DNA from: Cupriavidus phytohabitans
Lineage (GTDB): Bacteria > Pseudomonadota > Gammaproteobacteria > Burkholderiales > Burkholderiaceae
Length of the DNA: 64,000 nucleotides
Direction of reading: 5' to 3'
Assembly (NCBI RefSeq): GCF_000426345.1
Contig: NZ_AUFE01000031.1
Location: 1-64,000, forward strand
In this document: in pieces, positions 7,817-17,246 of the stretch
How positions within the stretch are numbered: the stretch's first letter is position 1
Layout of the letters: each line of letters starts with the position of its first letter
Translations under genes and position numbers: made by a program
The notes under the pieces: model-generated
The model's database searches: none
Told to the model about the DNA's origin: nothing
What the model saw: the letters and a program-made list of their open reading frames with translations, nothing else

Positions 7817-9541
7817 ATGGTGCGCAGCGTGAAGACGGACGGCAGGATGACGAGGCGGGCTTGCCTGGCGATGGCGGCGACGGCAATGGCCGCGGCCTTC
7901 GCCTGTGGCACGGCAGCCGCCCAGGCGGAAGCGCCGAAGTATGGCGGCACCATCGAAGTCGGCTCGGTCTACCCTACCATCTCCGCCTTGTCGTGGGACC
8001 TGGGCGACTGGAACTGGAAGCAGAACTACGACACCGGCCAGGTCTATGAGCAGCTCTTCGCCGCCGATCTGTCCAAGGCCCGCCGCAACGGCGGCAAGTA
8101 CGCCTTCCAGGCCGACGCCTGGCTGCCCGAGGATGCCATCCGCGGCGAGCTGGCCGAGAGCTGGAAATGGACCGACCCGCTCACGCTCGAAGTCAAGCTG
8201 CGCAAGAACGTGCGCTTCCCGGCCAAGCCGGGCGTGATGGAAGAGCGAGAGCTGACCGCGGAGGACGTAGTGTTCAGCTACAGCCGGCAGAACGCCAGCG
8301 CCAAGAAGATCCCCACCTACTTCGACCACCTGAGCAAGGTCGAGGCCGTGGACAAGCACACGGTCGTGTTCCGCTTCAAGGAGTTCAACGCGGAATGGGA
8401 CTACCGCTTCGGCTGGGGCTACTACTCCGGCATCATGCCCAGGGAGGTCGCCACCGCGGGCGCGGCGAACTGGAAGAACGTCACCGGCTCCGGCCCGTTC
8501 ACGCTGAGCCAGTTCGTGCAGGGCAACTCCAGCACATATGCAAAGAACGCGCAGTACTGGGACACCGAGAAGATCGGCGGCAAGGACTACAAGCTGCCCT
8601 TTGCCGACAAGGTCATACTGCGCACCGTCAAGGACGAGGCCACCCGCAACACCATGCTGCGCACCGGCAAGCTCGACGTGCTGGAAATGGTGCGCTGGAC
8701 CGCAGTCGATGAACTGAAGAAGAGCGCGCCGCAGCTCAAGTGGTCGCGCTGGCTCTCCTACACCGGGCAGTACCTGGCCCTGCGCGTCGACACCAGGCCG
8801 TTCAACGATATCCGCGTGCGCCGCGCCCTGAATATGGCGGTGAACAAGCAGGAAATCGTCAAGCAGTACTACGGCGGCAATGCCGAGCTGTTTGCCTATC
8901 CGCAGCACCCGGACTACACCGGCTATTTCGAGCCACTGAGCGCGATGCCGGAATCGGTCAAGGAGCTCTTCACCTACAACCCGGAGAAGGCGAAGAAGCT
9001 GCTGGCCGAGGCCGGCTACCCGAAGGGCTTCAAGTTCAAGGTGCAGGTCTGCGCCTGCAGCCAGGACCATATGGAAATGCTGCCGCTGATCGGGGCCTAC
9101 CTGGAGCAGGTCGGCGTGCGCATCGAGATCCAGCCGATGGAGTACGGCGCCTTCCTGTCGGCGATGACCACCAGGACCAATGCGCCGGGCTACATGATGA
9201 GCAATGGCCATACCAACCCGACCACGACGATCCGCAAGAGCTTCGTCGCGGGACAGGTGTGGAACGCCTCGCAATGGAACGACCCGAGGTTCGATGCCCG
9301 CGTCAACCAGGCCTTCCAGATGCGCGACCTGGGCAAGCGCCAGGAAGCGTTGCGTGCCATGACCCGCGACATCCTGGCCGAAGCCCCGTATATCTGGCTG
9401 CCCACGCCCTACCTGTTCACGGCGTGGTGGCCGTGGGTCAAGAACTACGACGGCGAGCTGCGCGCTGGCGCCGTGCGCAACGGGCCCATCTATGCCAGGG
9501 CATGGATCGACCAGGAGATGAAGAAGAAACTCGGGTTCTGA
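7817..9541 (+). CDS. ABC transporter substrate-binding protein (extracytoplasmic family 5)
   Basis: Periplasmic receptor of the importer, 574 residues, with AAAGGAG seven bases before the ATG. The N-terminus has a twin-arginine-like export signal (MTRRACLAMAATAMAAAFAC) cleaved probably around residue 35. The mature part begins KYGGTIEVGSVYPTISALSW and carries SBP_bac_5 landmarks: ELAESWKWTDPLTLEVKLRK, VRRALNMAVNKQEIV and PEKAKKLLAEAGYPKGFKFK. The ligand is unknown; peptides are only one option for this family. The receptor gene sits between the permease and ATPase genes, a common order. Confidence 0.93.
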   Translation: MVRSVKTDGRMTRRACLAMAATAMAAAFACGTAAAQAEAPKYGGTIEVGSVYPTISALSWDLGDWNWKQNYDTGQVYEQLFAADLSKARRNGGKYAFQADAWLPEDAIRGELAESWKWTDPLTLEVKLRKNVRFPAKPGVMEERELTAEDVVFSYSRQNASAKKIPTYFDHLSKVEAVDKHTVVFRFKEFNAEWDYRFGWGYYSGIMPREVATAGAANWKNVTGSGPFTLSQFVQGNSSTYAKNAQYWDTEKIGGKDYKLPFADKVILRTVKDEATRNTMLRTGKLDVLEMVRWTAVDELKKSAPQLKWSRWLSYTGQYLALRVDTRPFNDIRVRRALNMAVNKQEIVKQYYGGNAELFAYPQHPDYTGYFEPLSAMPESVKELFTYNPEKAKKLLAEAGYPKGFKFKVQVCACSQDHMEMLPLIGAYLEQVGVRIEIQPMEYGAFLSAMTTRTNAPGYMMSNGHTNPTTTIRKSFVAGQVWNASQWNDPRFDARVNQAFQMRDLGKRQEALRAMTRDILAEAPYIWLPTPYLFTAWWPWVKNYDGELRAGAVRNGPIYARAWIDQEMKKKLGF

Positions 9542-9550
9542 CCTCCGCAA

Positions 9551-9596
9551 CGTCAATCCGCACCGTCAACCCGCACTGTCAACCCGCACTGTCGAC
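9551..9596. repeat. 13-bp tandem repeat in the operon
   Basis: CGTCAACCCGCAC occurs three times head to tail with one or two differences, followed by a partial copy (TGTCGAC). It fills most of the 67-base gap between the binding-protein and ATPase genes and may space or tune expression; I see no hairpin in it. Confidence 0.7.
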
Positions 9597-9608
9597 AGGA
9601 AAGCAACC

Positions 9609-10586
9609 ATGACAGAGCCAATCCTGCAGGTGAAGAACCTGACCACGCGCTTCCGCACCGACCGCGGCGTGGTCACCGCGGTGGACCGGGTCTCGTTCGA
9701 CGTGGCCGCCGGCGAGACGCTGGCGATCGTCGGCGAGTCGGGTTCGGGCAAGAGCGTGACCGCGCTGTCGATCCTCGGCCTGATCCCGCAGCCACCCGGC
9801 GTCATCGAGTCCGGCGAGATCCGCTTCGAAGGACAGGACCTGCTCAGGCTCAGGCCGGCGGCCATGCGCGCCATCCGCGGCAACCGCATTGCGATGGTGT
9901 TCCAGGAGCCGATGTCGTCGATGAACCCGGCGCTGACCGTGGGCAAGCAGATCGCCGAGCCGATCCGCGTGCACCAGGGCCGCGCCTGGCGCGACGCCTA
10001 CGAAGAGGCCGCGGAACTGCTGGCGCAGGTGCAGATCCCGGAGCCGCGCAGCCGCGCCCATGCCTATCCGCACCAGTTCTCGGGCGGCATGCGGCAGCGC
10101 GCGATGATCGCGATGGCGCTGGCCTGCAAGCCGAAGCTGATCATCGCGGACGAACCGACCACCGCGCTCGATGTCACCGTGCAGGCGCAGATCCTGGATC
10201 TGCTGAAGGGGCTGGCGCAGCAGGCCGGCACGGCGCTGATCCTGATCACGCACGACCTTGGCGTGGTGGCGCGCTATGCCGACCGCGTCGCGGTGATGTA
10301 TGGCGGGCGGCTGGTGGAGACGGCGACCGCGGACGAACTGTACCGCCATCCCGCGCATCCCTACACGCGCGGCCTGATGGCGTGCGTGCCGCGCCTGGAC
10401 GGCGACACCAGCCAGCCGCTGGTGCCGATCGACGGCCAGCCGCCAGACCTTACCGCGCTGGGCCCGGGCTGCGCTTTCCTGCCGCGCTGCCGGCTGGCGC
10501 AGGACCAGTGCCGGCAGGCGCCGCCCGAGCTGCGCGCGGTTTCCGACCAACATCTCAAGGCTTGCTTCCTTCATGACGCACATTGA
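9609..10586 (+). CDS. ABC transporter ATP-binding protein, DppD/OppD type
   Basis: First ATPase of the importer, 325 residues. Walker A is GESGSGKS (residues 38-45), the signature is [15 protein letters not shown], and Walker B is [15 protein letters not shown] with a switch histidine in [20 protein letters not shown]. The C-terminal extension with the cysteine-containing [14 protein letters not shown] is the oligopeptide/dipeptide ATPase C-terminal domain, which often binds an iron-sulphur cluster in this family. The 3' end overlaps the next ATPase gene by 14 bases. Confidence 0.95.
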   Translation: MTEPILQVKNLTTRFRTDRGVVTAVDRVSFDVAAGETLAIVGESGSGKSVTALSILGLIPQPPGVIESGEIRFEGQDLLRLRPAAMRAIRGNRIAMVFQEPMSSMNPALTVGKQIAEPIRVHQGRAWRDAYEEAAELLAQVQIPEPRSRAHAYPHQFSGGMRQRAMIAMALACKPKLIIADEPTTALDVTVQAQILDLLKGLAQQAGTALILITHDLGVVARYADRVAVMYGGRLVETATADELYRHPAHPYTRGLMACVPRLDGDTSQPLVPIDGQPPDLTALGPGCAFLPRCRLAQDQCRQAPPELRAVSDQHLKACFLHDAH

Positions 10587-11682
10587 CACGCCCCTGGCGC
10601 GCAGCGTCGCGCCGCCTGAGCGCGCCGAACGCACGGATTGCACGCATGGCAGCGCAAGCGCCGAGGCCCCGGCCAGTTTTCAATCGCGCCAACCGCTCCA
10701 GTCCGACGACGTGATCCTGAAGGTCGAAGACCTGAAGGTCCATTTCCCCGTGACGCGCGGCGTGCTGCTCAAGCGCCAGGTCGGCTCGGTCAAGGCGGTC
10801 GACGGCGTCTCGTTCACGCTGCGCCGCGGCGAGACGCTGGGGCTGGTGGGCGAAAGCGGCTGCGGCAAGTCCACCACCGGGCTGGCCATCATGAAGATGC
10901 TGCCCGCCAGCGCGGGACGGATCGCCTTCGACGGCGAGGACCTGGCCGGCTTCAGCGGCGCGCGCGAAAAACGCTTCCGCCGCAGCGTGCAGATGGTCTA
11001 CCAGGATCCGTTCGCGTCGCTGAACCCGCGCATGAAGGTGCGCGACATCATTGCCGAGCCGCTGCAGGTGCATGGGCTGGCCGGCGACCGTGCCGCGCTG
11101 CAGGCGCGCGTGGCCGAGCTGCTCGACATGGTCGGCCTGCTGCCCTACATGGCCGACCGCTATCCGCACGAATTCTCGGGCGGCCAGCGGCAGCGCATCG
11201 GCATCGCGCGTGCGCTGGCGTTGAAACCGAGCCTGATCGTCTGCGACGAACCGGTGTCGGCGCTGGACGTGTCGATCCAGGCGCAGGTAGTCAATGTGTT
11301 CATGGCGCTGCAGCGCAGCCTGGGCCTGTCCTACCTGTTCATCGCCCATGACCTGGCGGTGGTGCGCCATATCAGCGACCGCATCGCGGTGATGTACCTG
11401 GGGCGCATCGTCGAGATCGCGACCCGGCACCAGCTCTACGCAGAGCCGCGCCATCCGTACACACGCGCGCTGCTGTCCGCGGTGCCGGTGGCCGACGTGC
11501 GCGCCGAACGCCAGCGCCAGCGCATCGTGCTGCAGGGCGAAGTCCCCAGCCCGATGCATCCGCCTTCGGGCTGCCGCTTCCACACGCGCTGCCCTTCGGC
11601 AATGCCGCAGTGTCGCAGCGCCGACCCGGTGCTGCGCGACCACGGCGACGGGCAGATGGTGGCCTGCCATCTGTACGGCTGA
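10573..11682 (+). CDS. ABC transporter ATP-binding protein, DppF/OppF type
   Basis: Second ATPase of the importer, 369 residues. A poorly conserved N-terminus of about 45 residues precedes [20 protein letters not shown], a standard OppF start, so an internal start is conceivable. Walker A is GESGCGKS, the signature is [19 protein letters not shown], and Walker B is [19 protein letters not shown], with [20 protein letters not shown] after it. The oligopeptide-ATPase C-terminal domain has [14 protein letters not shown]. The gene faces the TetR regulator at 11707, only 24 bases beyond the stop. Confidence 0.95.
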   Translation: MTHIDTPLARSVAPPERAERTDCTHGSASAEAPASFQSRQPLQSDDVILKVEDLKVHFPVTRGVLLKRQVGSVKAVDGVSFTLRRGETLGLVGESGCGKSTTGLAIMKMLPASAGRIAFDGEDLAGFSGAREKRFRRSVQMVYQDPFASLNPRMKVRDIIAEPLQVHGLAGDRAALQARVAELLDMVGLLPYMADRYPHEFSGGQRQRIGIARALALKPSLIVCDEPVSALDVSIQAQVVNVFMALQRSLGLSYLFIAHDLAVVRHISDRIAVMYLGRIVEIATRHQLYAEPRHPYTRALLSAVPVADVRAERQRQRIVLQGEVPSPMHPPSGCRFHTRCPSAMPQCRSADPVLRDHGDGQMVACHLYG

Positions 11683-11706
11683 CAGCAGGCAGGCGACAAA
11701 CACGGC

Positions 11707-12951
11707 TCAGCGCAGCAGGCCCATCATCATGGGCCGCACGAACAGCTCGGCGGCGTTGTCCGAGGTGGCGTCGCGGACCCAGCGGCGCAGCTCGACCGCG
11801 GCGTTGATCATGCCGTGCACCTGCAGCGCGGCGATCGACTGGTCCAGCGGCCGGATCGAACCGTCCTGCATGCCTTGCACCAGGAAGCGGACAAAGCGCG
11901 TCGACAGCCGCGCCATGTCCTGCATCTTGGCGACGCGCATCTCTTCCGGCAGCGCCCCGTAGATGGTCAGCCGCAGCAGTGGCCCCTGGCTGGAGAACTG
12001 GTAATGCACCAGCGCGCGCGACACCGCGCACAGCTTGTCCCAGCCGGTGCCTGGCATCTCGTCGGCCAGCGTCTGGGTATCGCGGATCACCGCCGACATG
12101 CGGTCGAAGCAGGCGGAGATGAGGTCGTCCTTGTTCTCGTTGTGGTGGTAGAACGCGCCCTTGGTCAGGTTCAGCCGTGCCGAGATCCGGTCCGCCGAGG
12201 CGCCACGGTAGCCCTGCTCGTTCAGCAGCTCGGTGGCGGCGCGCAGGAACGCCTGCTGCGTCGTTTCCGGCTGGCCCAGCGTCGGCAGCAGCGCTTCGAC
12301 ATCCGGATCCGGCTGCCATGCGGTGCCGGGCGCGGCAATGCCGTTGAGCACGATGTCCGCCAGCGTCTGCGCGACCTTGGGATAGTCCGCGGGTTCGTAG
12401 CGTTCGATCCAGCTCATCGCGCCGCTGGTCAGCGACAGCAGCAGGTGGGCCCGCGCGCTCAGCGCGCTGCGCTGTGCCGGGTTCTGTGCCGGATCGGCGT
12501 GCGTGGCATGGCGCAGCAGCCCGCGGATCTGCCGGAACATGTCGTTGTAGGCGGAGAACGCCACGTCGGCATGGCTGGCCGGCAGCGCGCGGATCTCGCG
12601 GAAACTCATCAGCTCGGGCCGCTCGCCTGCCGCGGTGCGCGCCAGCCGCGCGACAAACAGCGCGATGAAGGCGGCAACGCGCTCGCCGGCGCTGCCGTGC
12701 CGCGAAGCCGCGCCGGCCAGGCCGCGCATTTCCTCGATGGTGCGCATCAGGCAGGCCAGCACTAGGTCTTCTTTCTTGCGGAAGTAGTACGTGATGCTGT
12801 TGGTGTTCAGCCCCACCAGCTGGCCGACGTCCGACAGCGTCGTGCCGCGCACGCCCTTGCGGTTGAACAGCGCCGCGGCGGCATCGAGGATGCCTTCGCG
12901 CTTTTCGACATAACGGCGGGTCTGCCTGGCTTCCGACTGGTCCGTGAGCAT
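11707..12951 (-). CDS. tandem TetR-family transcriptional regulator (two HTH domains)
   Basis: 414 residues, twice the usual TetR length. The first helix-turn-helix domain lies at about residues 17-65 (ILDAAAALFNRKGVRGTTLS ... LVGLNTNSITYYFRKKEDLV), followed by a ligand-domain-like helical region. A second complete HTH is at about 230-278 (AFLRAATELLNEQGYRGASA ... LNLTKGAFYHHNENKDDLIS), again followed by a helical domain. One chain could therefore bind two half-sites or act as a built-in dimer. The neighbouring importer operon is the obvious candidate target, but the gene converges on it, so this is inference. Inverted ATACGGT arms occur upstream near 12991 and 13068. Confidence 0.9.
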   Translation of the reverse strand: MLTDQSEARQTRRYVEKREGILDAAAALFNRKGVRGTTLSDVGQLVGLNTNSITYYFRKKEDLVLACLMRTIEEMRGLAGAASRHGSAGERVAAFIALFVARLARTAAGERPELMSFREIRALPASHADVAFSAYNDMFRQIRGLLRHATHADPAQNPAQRSALSARAHLLLSLTSGAMSWIERYEPADYPKVAQTLADIVLNGIAAPGTAWQPDPDVEALLPTLGQPETTQQAFLRAATELLNEQGYRGASADRISARLNLTKGAFYHHNENKDDLISACFDRMSAVIRDTQTLADEMPGTGWDKLCAVSRALVHYQFSSQGPLLRLTIYGALPEEMRVAKMQDMARLSTRFVRFLVQGMQDGSIRPLDQSIAALQVHGMINAAVELRRWVRDATSDNAAELFVRPMMMGLLR

Positions 12952-13091
12952 GAGCGGTCCGGCTACGCGGATGGGCGAACCGGTTTTTCGAAGATACGGT
13001 GCCAGGGATTATAGGTGCGGGTATAGCGCGAGAGATATTGGGATGTTCCCGCTTTGCCGCACGTACCGTATTGTTGAAGCGATCAGGACGA

Positions 13092-13871
13092 CTACGAAGC
13101 CGCCTTCGGCCGCGCCCTGGCCGCCCGCTGCACCGGCGCCAGCATGGCCGCGGCAGGCTCGATACCGTCCGCATTGACCAGCACGCCCGCCGACACGATG
13201 TAGGCCGCCGCGCTCTCGATATCGCCGCGCAGCGCCGCGCAGGCCGCTTCGCTGTCGTGCCCGCGCAGGGCCTCGACCAGCTTGTCGTGATGCTTGACGG
13301 CGACGCGCTCATCCACGCGGCGCGATCCGGAACGCAGGTCGTGGTTGAGGATCGGCCCGATGCGCAGCCACTGCGACTCGATCATCTGCAGCAGGATCGG
13401 CATCCTTGCCGCCGCATAGACGGCAAAGTGGAACGCCTGGTTGGCGGCGATGACCCCGGCGCCGTCGGGCCGGTCCTTCGACATCTCCGCCGCAAACCGG
13501 CTGCGCAGCGACTCGACCCGCGCCAGTTCGGCATCGGTGATGCGCTCGGCGGCGGTGGCCGTCGCCAGCCCCTCCAGCTGGATCCGGATCTTGGTGATTT
13601 CCTCGAACTGGCTGACGCTCATCCGCGGCACGCGCAGCGCCCGGTTGGGCGTCAGTTCCAGCGCCTGCTCGGCGACCAGGCGGTGGACCGCCTCGCGCAC
13701 CGGCATCACGCTCACGCCCAGCGCTGCCGCGATATTGCGCAGCGAAATCTGCTCCCCCGGCATCATCTGGCCAGTAATCAGCAGCTCCCGCAGCTGTGTG
13801 TAGACATCGCGGCTCAGCGTCTGGCGGGTCAGCGGCGTTACGAGTTCGTTCAGGGGCATGCGGCGAAGCAT
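13092..13871 (-). CDS. GntR-family (FadR/FCD type) transcriptional regulator
   Basis: About 259 residues. The N-terminal winged helix (DVYTQLRELLITGQMMPGEQ ... LGVSVMPVREAVHRLVAEQA) is a standard GntR domain, and the C-terminal part (residues 95-230) is an all-helical FCD ligand domain with the histidine-bearing AFHFAVYAAARMPILLQMI. FCD regulators usually sense small organic acids. It is divergent from the SDR/BKACE/MFS genes and probably controls them and itself through the dyad at 13901. The ATG at 13871 or the one at 13859 may be the true start; neither has a strong ribosome site. Confidence 0.9.
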   Translation of the reverse strand: MLRRMPLNELVTPLTRQTLSRDVYTQLRELLITGQMMPGEQISLRNIAAALGVSVMPVREAVHRLVAEQALELTPNRALRVPRMSVSQFEEITKIRIQLEGLATATAAERITDAELARVESLRSRFAAEMSKDRPDGAGVIAANQAFHFAVYAAARMPILLQMIESQWLRIGPILNHDLRSGSRRVDERVAVKHHDKLVEALRGHDSEAACAALRGDIESAAAYIVSAGVLVNADGIEPAAAMLAPVQRAARARPKAAS

Positions 13872-13900
13872 ACCACATAGGGTAATCCGCTATATGAGAT

Positions 13901-13912
13901 CTGTGATCACAG
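13901..13912. promoter_or_regulatory. perfect palindrome, candidate GntR operator
   Basis: CTGTGATCACAG is a perfect 12-bp dyad in the 118-base gap between the divergent GntR regulator and the SDR gene. FadR-subfamily regulators bind short dyads of this kind. Its central position would allow control in both directions. Function is inferred. Confidence 0.45.
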
Positions 13913-13989
13913 TTTTAATCTTGCTTCCGAAGGCAGGCACTGGCCTGTCGCATGGACTTGTAAGCACTGGAAGCAAGGAGAGCGGATAC

Positions 13990-14772
13990 ATGTGGAAGGA
14001 TGAATCGCTGGCGGGCAAGCGCGTACTGGTGACCGCCGGGGCGGATGGAATTGGCCTGGAGATCACGCGGGCCTTCATCGAAGCCGGTGCCCGCGCCGCG
14101 GTATGTGATGTGTCGGGCGCGAGCCTGGAGCGGATTGCGGCGGAACTGCCCGGCGTGCTGGCGGTCAGGGCCGATGTGTCCCGCGAGGACGATGTCGAAG
14201 CGCTGTTCCGGGCGATCGATGCGGGGCTGGGCGGCCTCGATGTGCTGGTCAACAACGCCGGCGTGGCCGGCCCGACCGGCGGCGTCGAAACGCTGTCGCT
14301 GGTCGACTGGGAGCGCTGCCTCGCCGTCAACATCACCGGCCAGTTCCTGTGCACCCGCGCCGCGGTGCCACGCCTGCGCAAGGGGCACGCGCCGGCGATC
14401 GTCAACCTGTCCTCGGCGGCCGGCCATCTCGGCATGCCGGGCCGCAGCGCCTACTCCGCGTCGAAATGGGCCGTGGTGGGCTTTACCAAGTCGCTGGCGC
14501 TGGAGCTGGGCGCGGATGGCATCCGGGTCAACACGGTGCTGCCCGGTGCGGTCGACGGCCCGCGCATCCGCGCGGTGATTTCAGCCAAGGCGGAATCGCA
14601 CGGCAAGCCGCTCGACGAAGTCACGCGCAACTACACGTCGCAGGCGGCGCTGGGCCGCATGGTGACGATGCGCGATATCGCCAACATGGTGCGCTTCGCG
14701 TGCAGCGACCAGGCGGCCAACGTACACGGCCAGGAACTGGTCGTCGACGGACTGACCCAGGCCCTCAGCTAA
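13990..14772 (+). CDS. SDR-family oxidoreductase
   Basis: 260-residue short-chain dehydrogenase/reductase, cytoplasmic, NAD(P)-dependent. The cofactor loop is TAGADGIG (15-22), a known variant of TGxxxGxG; NNAG is at 88-91, the active-site Ser in NLSSAAG, and the catalytic pair Tyr155/Lys159 in YSASK. AAGGAG precedes the ATG at 13990; a longer upstream frame lacks coding character and would overlap the operator region. It is followed by the BKACE gene 60 bases later. A role in oxidising a hydroxy acid to the beta-keto acid cleaved by that enzyme is plausible but not shown. Confidence 0.92.
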   Translation: MWKDESLAGKRVLVTAGADGIGLEITRAFIEAGARAAVCDVSGASLERIAAELPGVLAVRADVSREDDVEALFRAIDAGLGGLDVLVNNAGVAGPTGGVETLSLVDWERCLAVNITGQFLCTRAAVPRLRKGHAPAIVNLSSAAGHLGMPGRSAYSASKWAVVGFTKSLALELGADGIRVNTVLPGAVDGPRIRAVISAKAESHGKPLDEVTRNYTSQAALGRMVTMRDIANMVRFACSDQAANVHGQELVVDGLTQALS

Positions 14773-14832
14773 GGCGCCCTGCCCTGCACGGGCTGCCTGC
14801 ATTTCCGAACAACGCCAGACCAGGGAACCTCC

Positions 14833-15765
14833 ATGGCCAAACGAGCCAAAGCCATCATCACCTGCGCGCCGACCGGCGCCATCCACACCCCGAGCATGTC
14901 GCCGCACCTGCCGGTGACCGCCGACGAAATCGCGCAGGCGGCCATCGACGCCGCGCGCGCCGGCGCCGCCATCCTGCATCTGCATGCGCGCGATCCCAAG
15001 GACGGGCGCCCGTCGCAGGATCCCGAGCTGTTCCGCCCCTTCCTGGCAAAGATCAGCACCGAGACCAATGCGGTGATCAACATCACCACCGGCGGCAGCC
15101 CGCACATGACGGTGGAAGAACGCATGCTGCCGGCCACGACCTTCAAGCCGGAGCTGGCCTCGCTCAACATGGGCTCGATGAATTTCGGCCTGTTCCCGAT
15201 GCTGGAGCGCTTCAGGGACTTCCGCCACGACTGGGAACGCGAACACCTGGAGAACAGCCGCAACCTGATCTTCAAGAACACCTACCAGGATATCGAGAAC
15301 ATCCTGCGCATCGGCAATGCCAACGGCACGCGCTTCGAGTTCGAGTGCTATGACATCAGCCACCTGTACAATCTGCGGCACTTCTTCGACCGCGGCCTGG
15401 TCAAGGGCCCCGTCTTCATCCAGTCCGTGTTCGGCATCCTGGGCGGCATCGGGCCCGATCCCGAAGACCTGATGCACATGCACCGCACCGCACAGCGCCT
15501 GTTTGGCGACCAGTTCCGCTGGTCGATCCTCGGCGCCGGCCGCGGCCAGATCCCGCTGGCGACGATCGGCGCGGCGATGGGGGCCAACGTGCGCGTCGGC
15601 CTGGAAGACTCCCTGTGGATCGGCCCGGGCCAGCTGGCGACATCGAGCGCCGAGCAGGTCACGCGCATCCGCACCGTGCTGGAAGCGCTGAACATCGACG
15701 TGGCCACGCCGGACGAAGCCCGCGACATCCTTGACCTCAAGGGCGCGGCAGGCACCGCGTTCTGA
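14833..15765 (+). CDS. beta-keto acid cleavage enzyme (BKACE, DUF849)
   Basis: 310 residues. Members of this family condense a beta-keto acid with acetyl-CoA and split it into acetoacetate plus a new CoA ester; the founding member is 3-keto-5-aminohexanoate cleavage enzyme. The start KAIITCAPTGAIHTPSMSPH, the Zn-binding pair in AILHLHARDP (His49, His51), SLNMGSMNFG, RFEFECYD and the C-terminal VRVGLEDSLW (Zn-ligand Glu) are all family features. The specific substrate cannot be told. Neighbours are an SDR upstream and an organic-anion MFS carrier downstream, consistent with uptake, oxidation and cleavage of one acid. Confidence 0.92.
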   Translation: MAKRAKAIITCAPTGAIHTPSMSPHLPVTADEIAQAAIDAARAGAAILHLHARDPKDGRPSQDPELFRPFLAKISTETNAVINITTGGSPHMTVEERMLPATTFKPELASLNMGSMNFGLFPMLERFRDFRHDWEREHLENSRNLIFKNTYQDIENILRIGNANGTRFEFECYDISHLYNLRHFFDRGLVKGPVFIQSVFGILGGIGPDPEDLMHMHRTAQRLFGDQFRWSILGAGRGQIPLATIGAAMGANVRVGLEDSLWIGPGQLATSSAEQVTRIRTVLEALNIDVATPDEARDILDLKGAAGTAF

Positions 15766-15911
15766 ACGCCGGCGGTGCCGCAGCGGGCCGGCTACCGCCA
15801 CCATCGACACCCGCCATCCACTGGCGGGCACCGAAGACATCAACCAGGCAGAACGGCAGCCGCGCGGCCCGCGAGGCGCAGCGCCGTATCCGCCCAACGG
15901 AGACCACGTTC

Positions 15912-17219
15912 ATGCAGACCGTACCCGCCCCCGGCGCGCCATCGCTGGCCGCGCCGACAGACCGCCCGCTGACCGGGCTGCTGTTCCGCAAGCTGATGCC
16001 CCTGCTGGTGCTGTCGTATGTGATCAGCTTTCTCGATCGCACCAACATTGCGCTGGCCAAGACCCATATCGCCGTCGACCTGAACATCTCGGCGGCCGCC
16101 TACGGCCTCGGCGCGGGCCTGTTCTTCCTCAGCTATGCACTGCTCGAAGTCCCGAGCAACCTGATCATGCATCGGGTCGGGGCGCGCTTCTGGATCACCC
16201 GCATCATGGTGACGTGGGGCCTGCTGTCCGCGGCGATGGCCTTTGTCCAGGGCGAAACGTCCTTCTACATCATGCGCGTGCTGCTCGGCGCGGCCGAAGC
16301 GGGCCTCTTTCCCGGCGTGATGCTGTACCTGACCTACTGGTTCGGCCGCGAGGACCGTGCGCGGGCGGTCGGCTATTTCCTGCTGGGCGTCTGCATCGCC
16401 AACATCGTCAGTGGTCCGCTCGGCGGCGCACTGCTGGGCATGGAAGGCATCTGGGGCTTCAAGGGCTGGCAATGGATGTTCGTGCTGGAAGGCCTGCCGG
16501 CCGTGTTCCTGGCCGCGGTGGTGTGGAAGAAGCTTCCCGACGGCCCGGAAAGCGCGCCGTGGCTGACGACGGCGCAGGCGCAGCAGGTCCGCCGACAACT
16601 GGCCGCGGAAGCCGCCGACGGCAGCGCCGGCACGGGCGGCCACTCGTTCCTGGGCGCCATCCGCGATCCGCAGGTATGGCTGGCGATCTTCATCTACTTC
16701 TGCCACCAGATCGCGATCTATACGGTGATCTTCTTCCTGCCGGGCATTATCGGCACGTACGGCAAGCTCACGCCGCTGGAAATCGGGCTGCTCAACTCGC
16801 TGCCGTGGATTGCCGCCGCCATCGGCGCCGCGTGGCTGCCGCGGCATGCCAACACCCCGCAGCGCGGACGCCGCCTGCTGTGCCTGGGCCTGGCCGTGAT
16901 GGCGGCCGGCCTGCTGGTTGCCGCGTTCGCGGGCCCGGTGCTGGCACTGGTCGGCTTCTCGATGACGGCGCTGATGTTCTTTGTGGTGCAGTCGATTGTG
17001 TTCCTGTTCCCGTCGTCGCGGCTGACGGGCGTGGCGCTGGCGGGCGGGCTGGCGCTGATCAATACCTGCGGCCTGGTCGGCGGCTTTATCGGGCCGTCGA
17101 CGATGGGGCTGATCGAGCAGGCGACCGGCAGCACGCGCAACGGGCTGGTGATCATGGCCGTACTGCTGCTGGTGGCGTGCGCGGTGGCGCCTCGGCTGCG
17201 CCAGGGGCAGGAGCGCTGA
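15912..17219 (+). CDS. MFS transporter, anion:cation symporter (ACS) family
   Basis: 435 residues with about 12 membrane segments. The start KLMPLLVLSYVISFLDRTNI is the hallmark of the ACS family (phthalate, tartrate, glucarate and similar carriers), and the LFFLSYALLEVPSNLIMHRV and FPGVMLYLTYWFGREDRARA loops fit. CGGAGA precedes the ATG. It most likely imports the organic anion handled by the adjacent SDR and BKACE, 146 bases upstream on the same strand. Confidence 0.92.
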   Translation: MQTVPAPGAPSLAAPTDRPLTGLLFRKLMPLLVLSYVISFLDRTNIALAKTHIAVDLNISAAAYGLGAGLFFLSYALLEVPSNLIMHRVGARFWITRIMVTWGLLSAAMAFVQGETSFYIMRVLLGAAEAGLFPGVMLYLTYWFGREDRARAVGYFLLGVCIANIVSGPLGGALLGMEGIWGFKGWQWMFVLEGLPAVFLAAVVWKKLPDGPESAPWLTTAQAQQVRRQLAAEAADGSAGTGGHSFLGAIRDPQVWLAIFIYFCHQIAIYTVIFFLPGIIGTYGKLTPLEIGLLNSLPWIAAAIGAAWLPRHANTPQRGRRLLCLGLAVMAAGLLVAAFAGPVLALVGFSMTALMFFVVQSIVFLFPSSRLTGVALAGGLALINTCGLVGGFIGPSTMGLIEQATGSTRNGLVIMAVLLLVACAVAPRLRQGQER

Positions 17220-17246
17220 GCCCGCGGTGCACGGGCCCTCAGGGGT

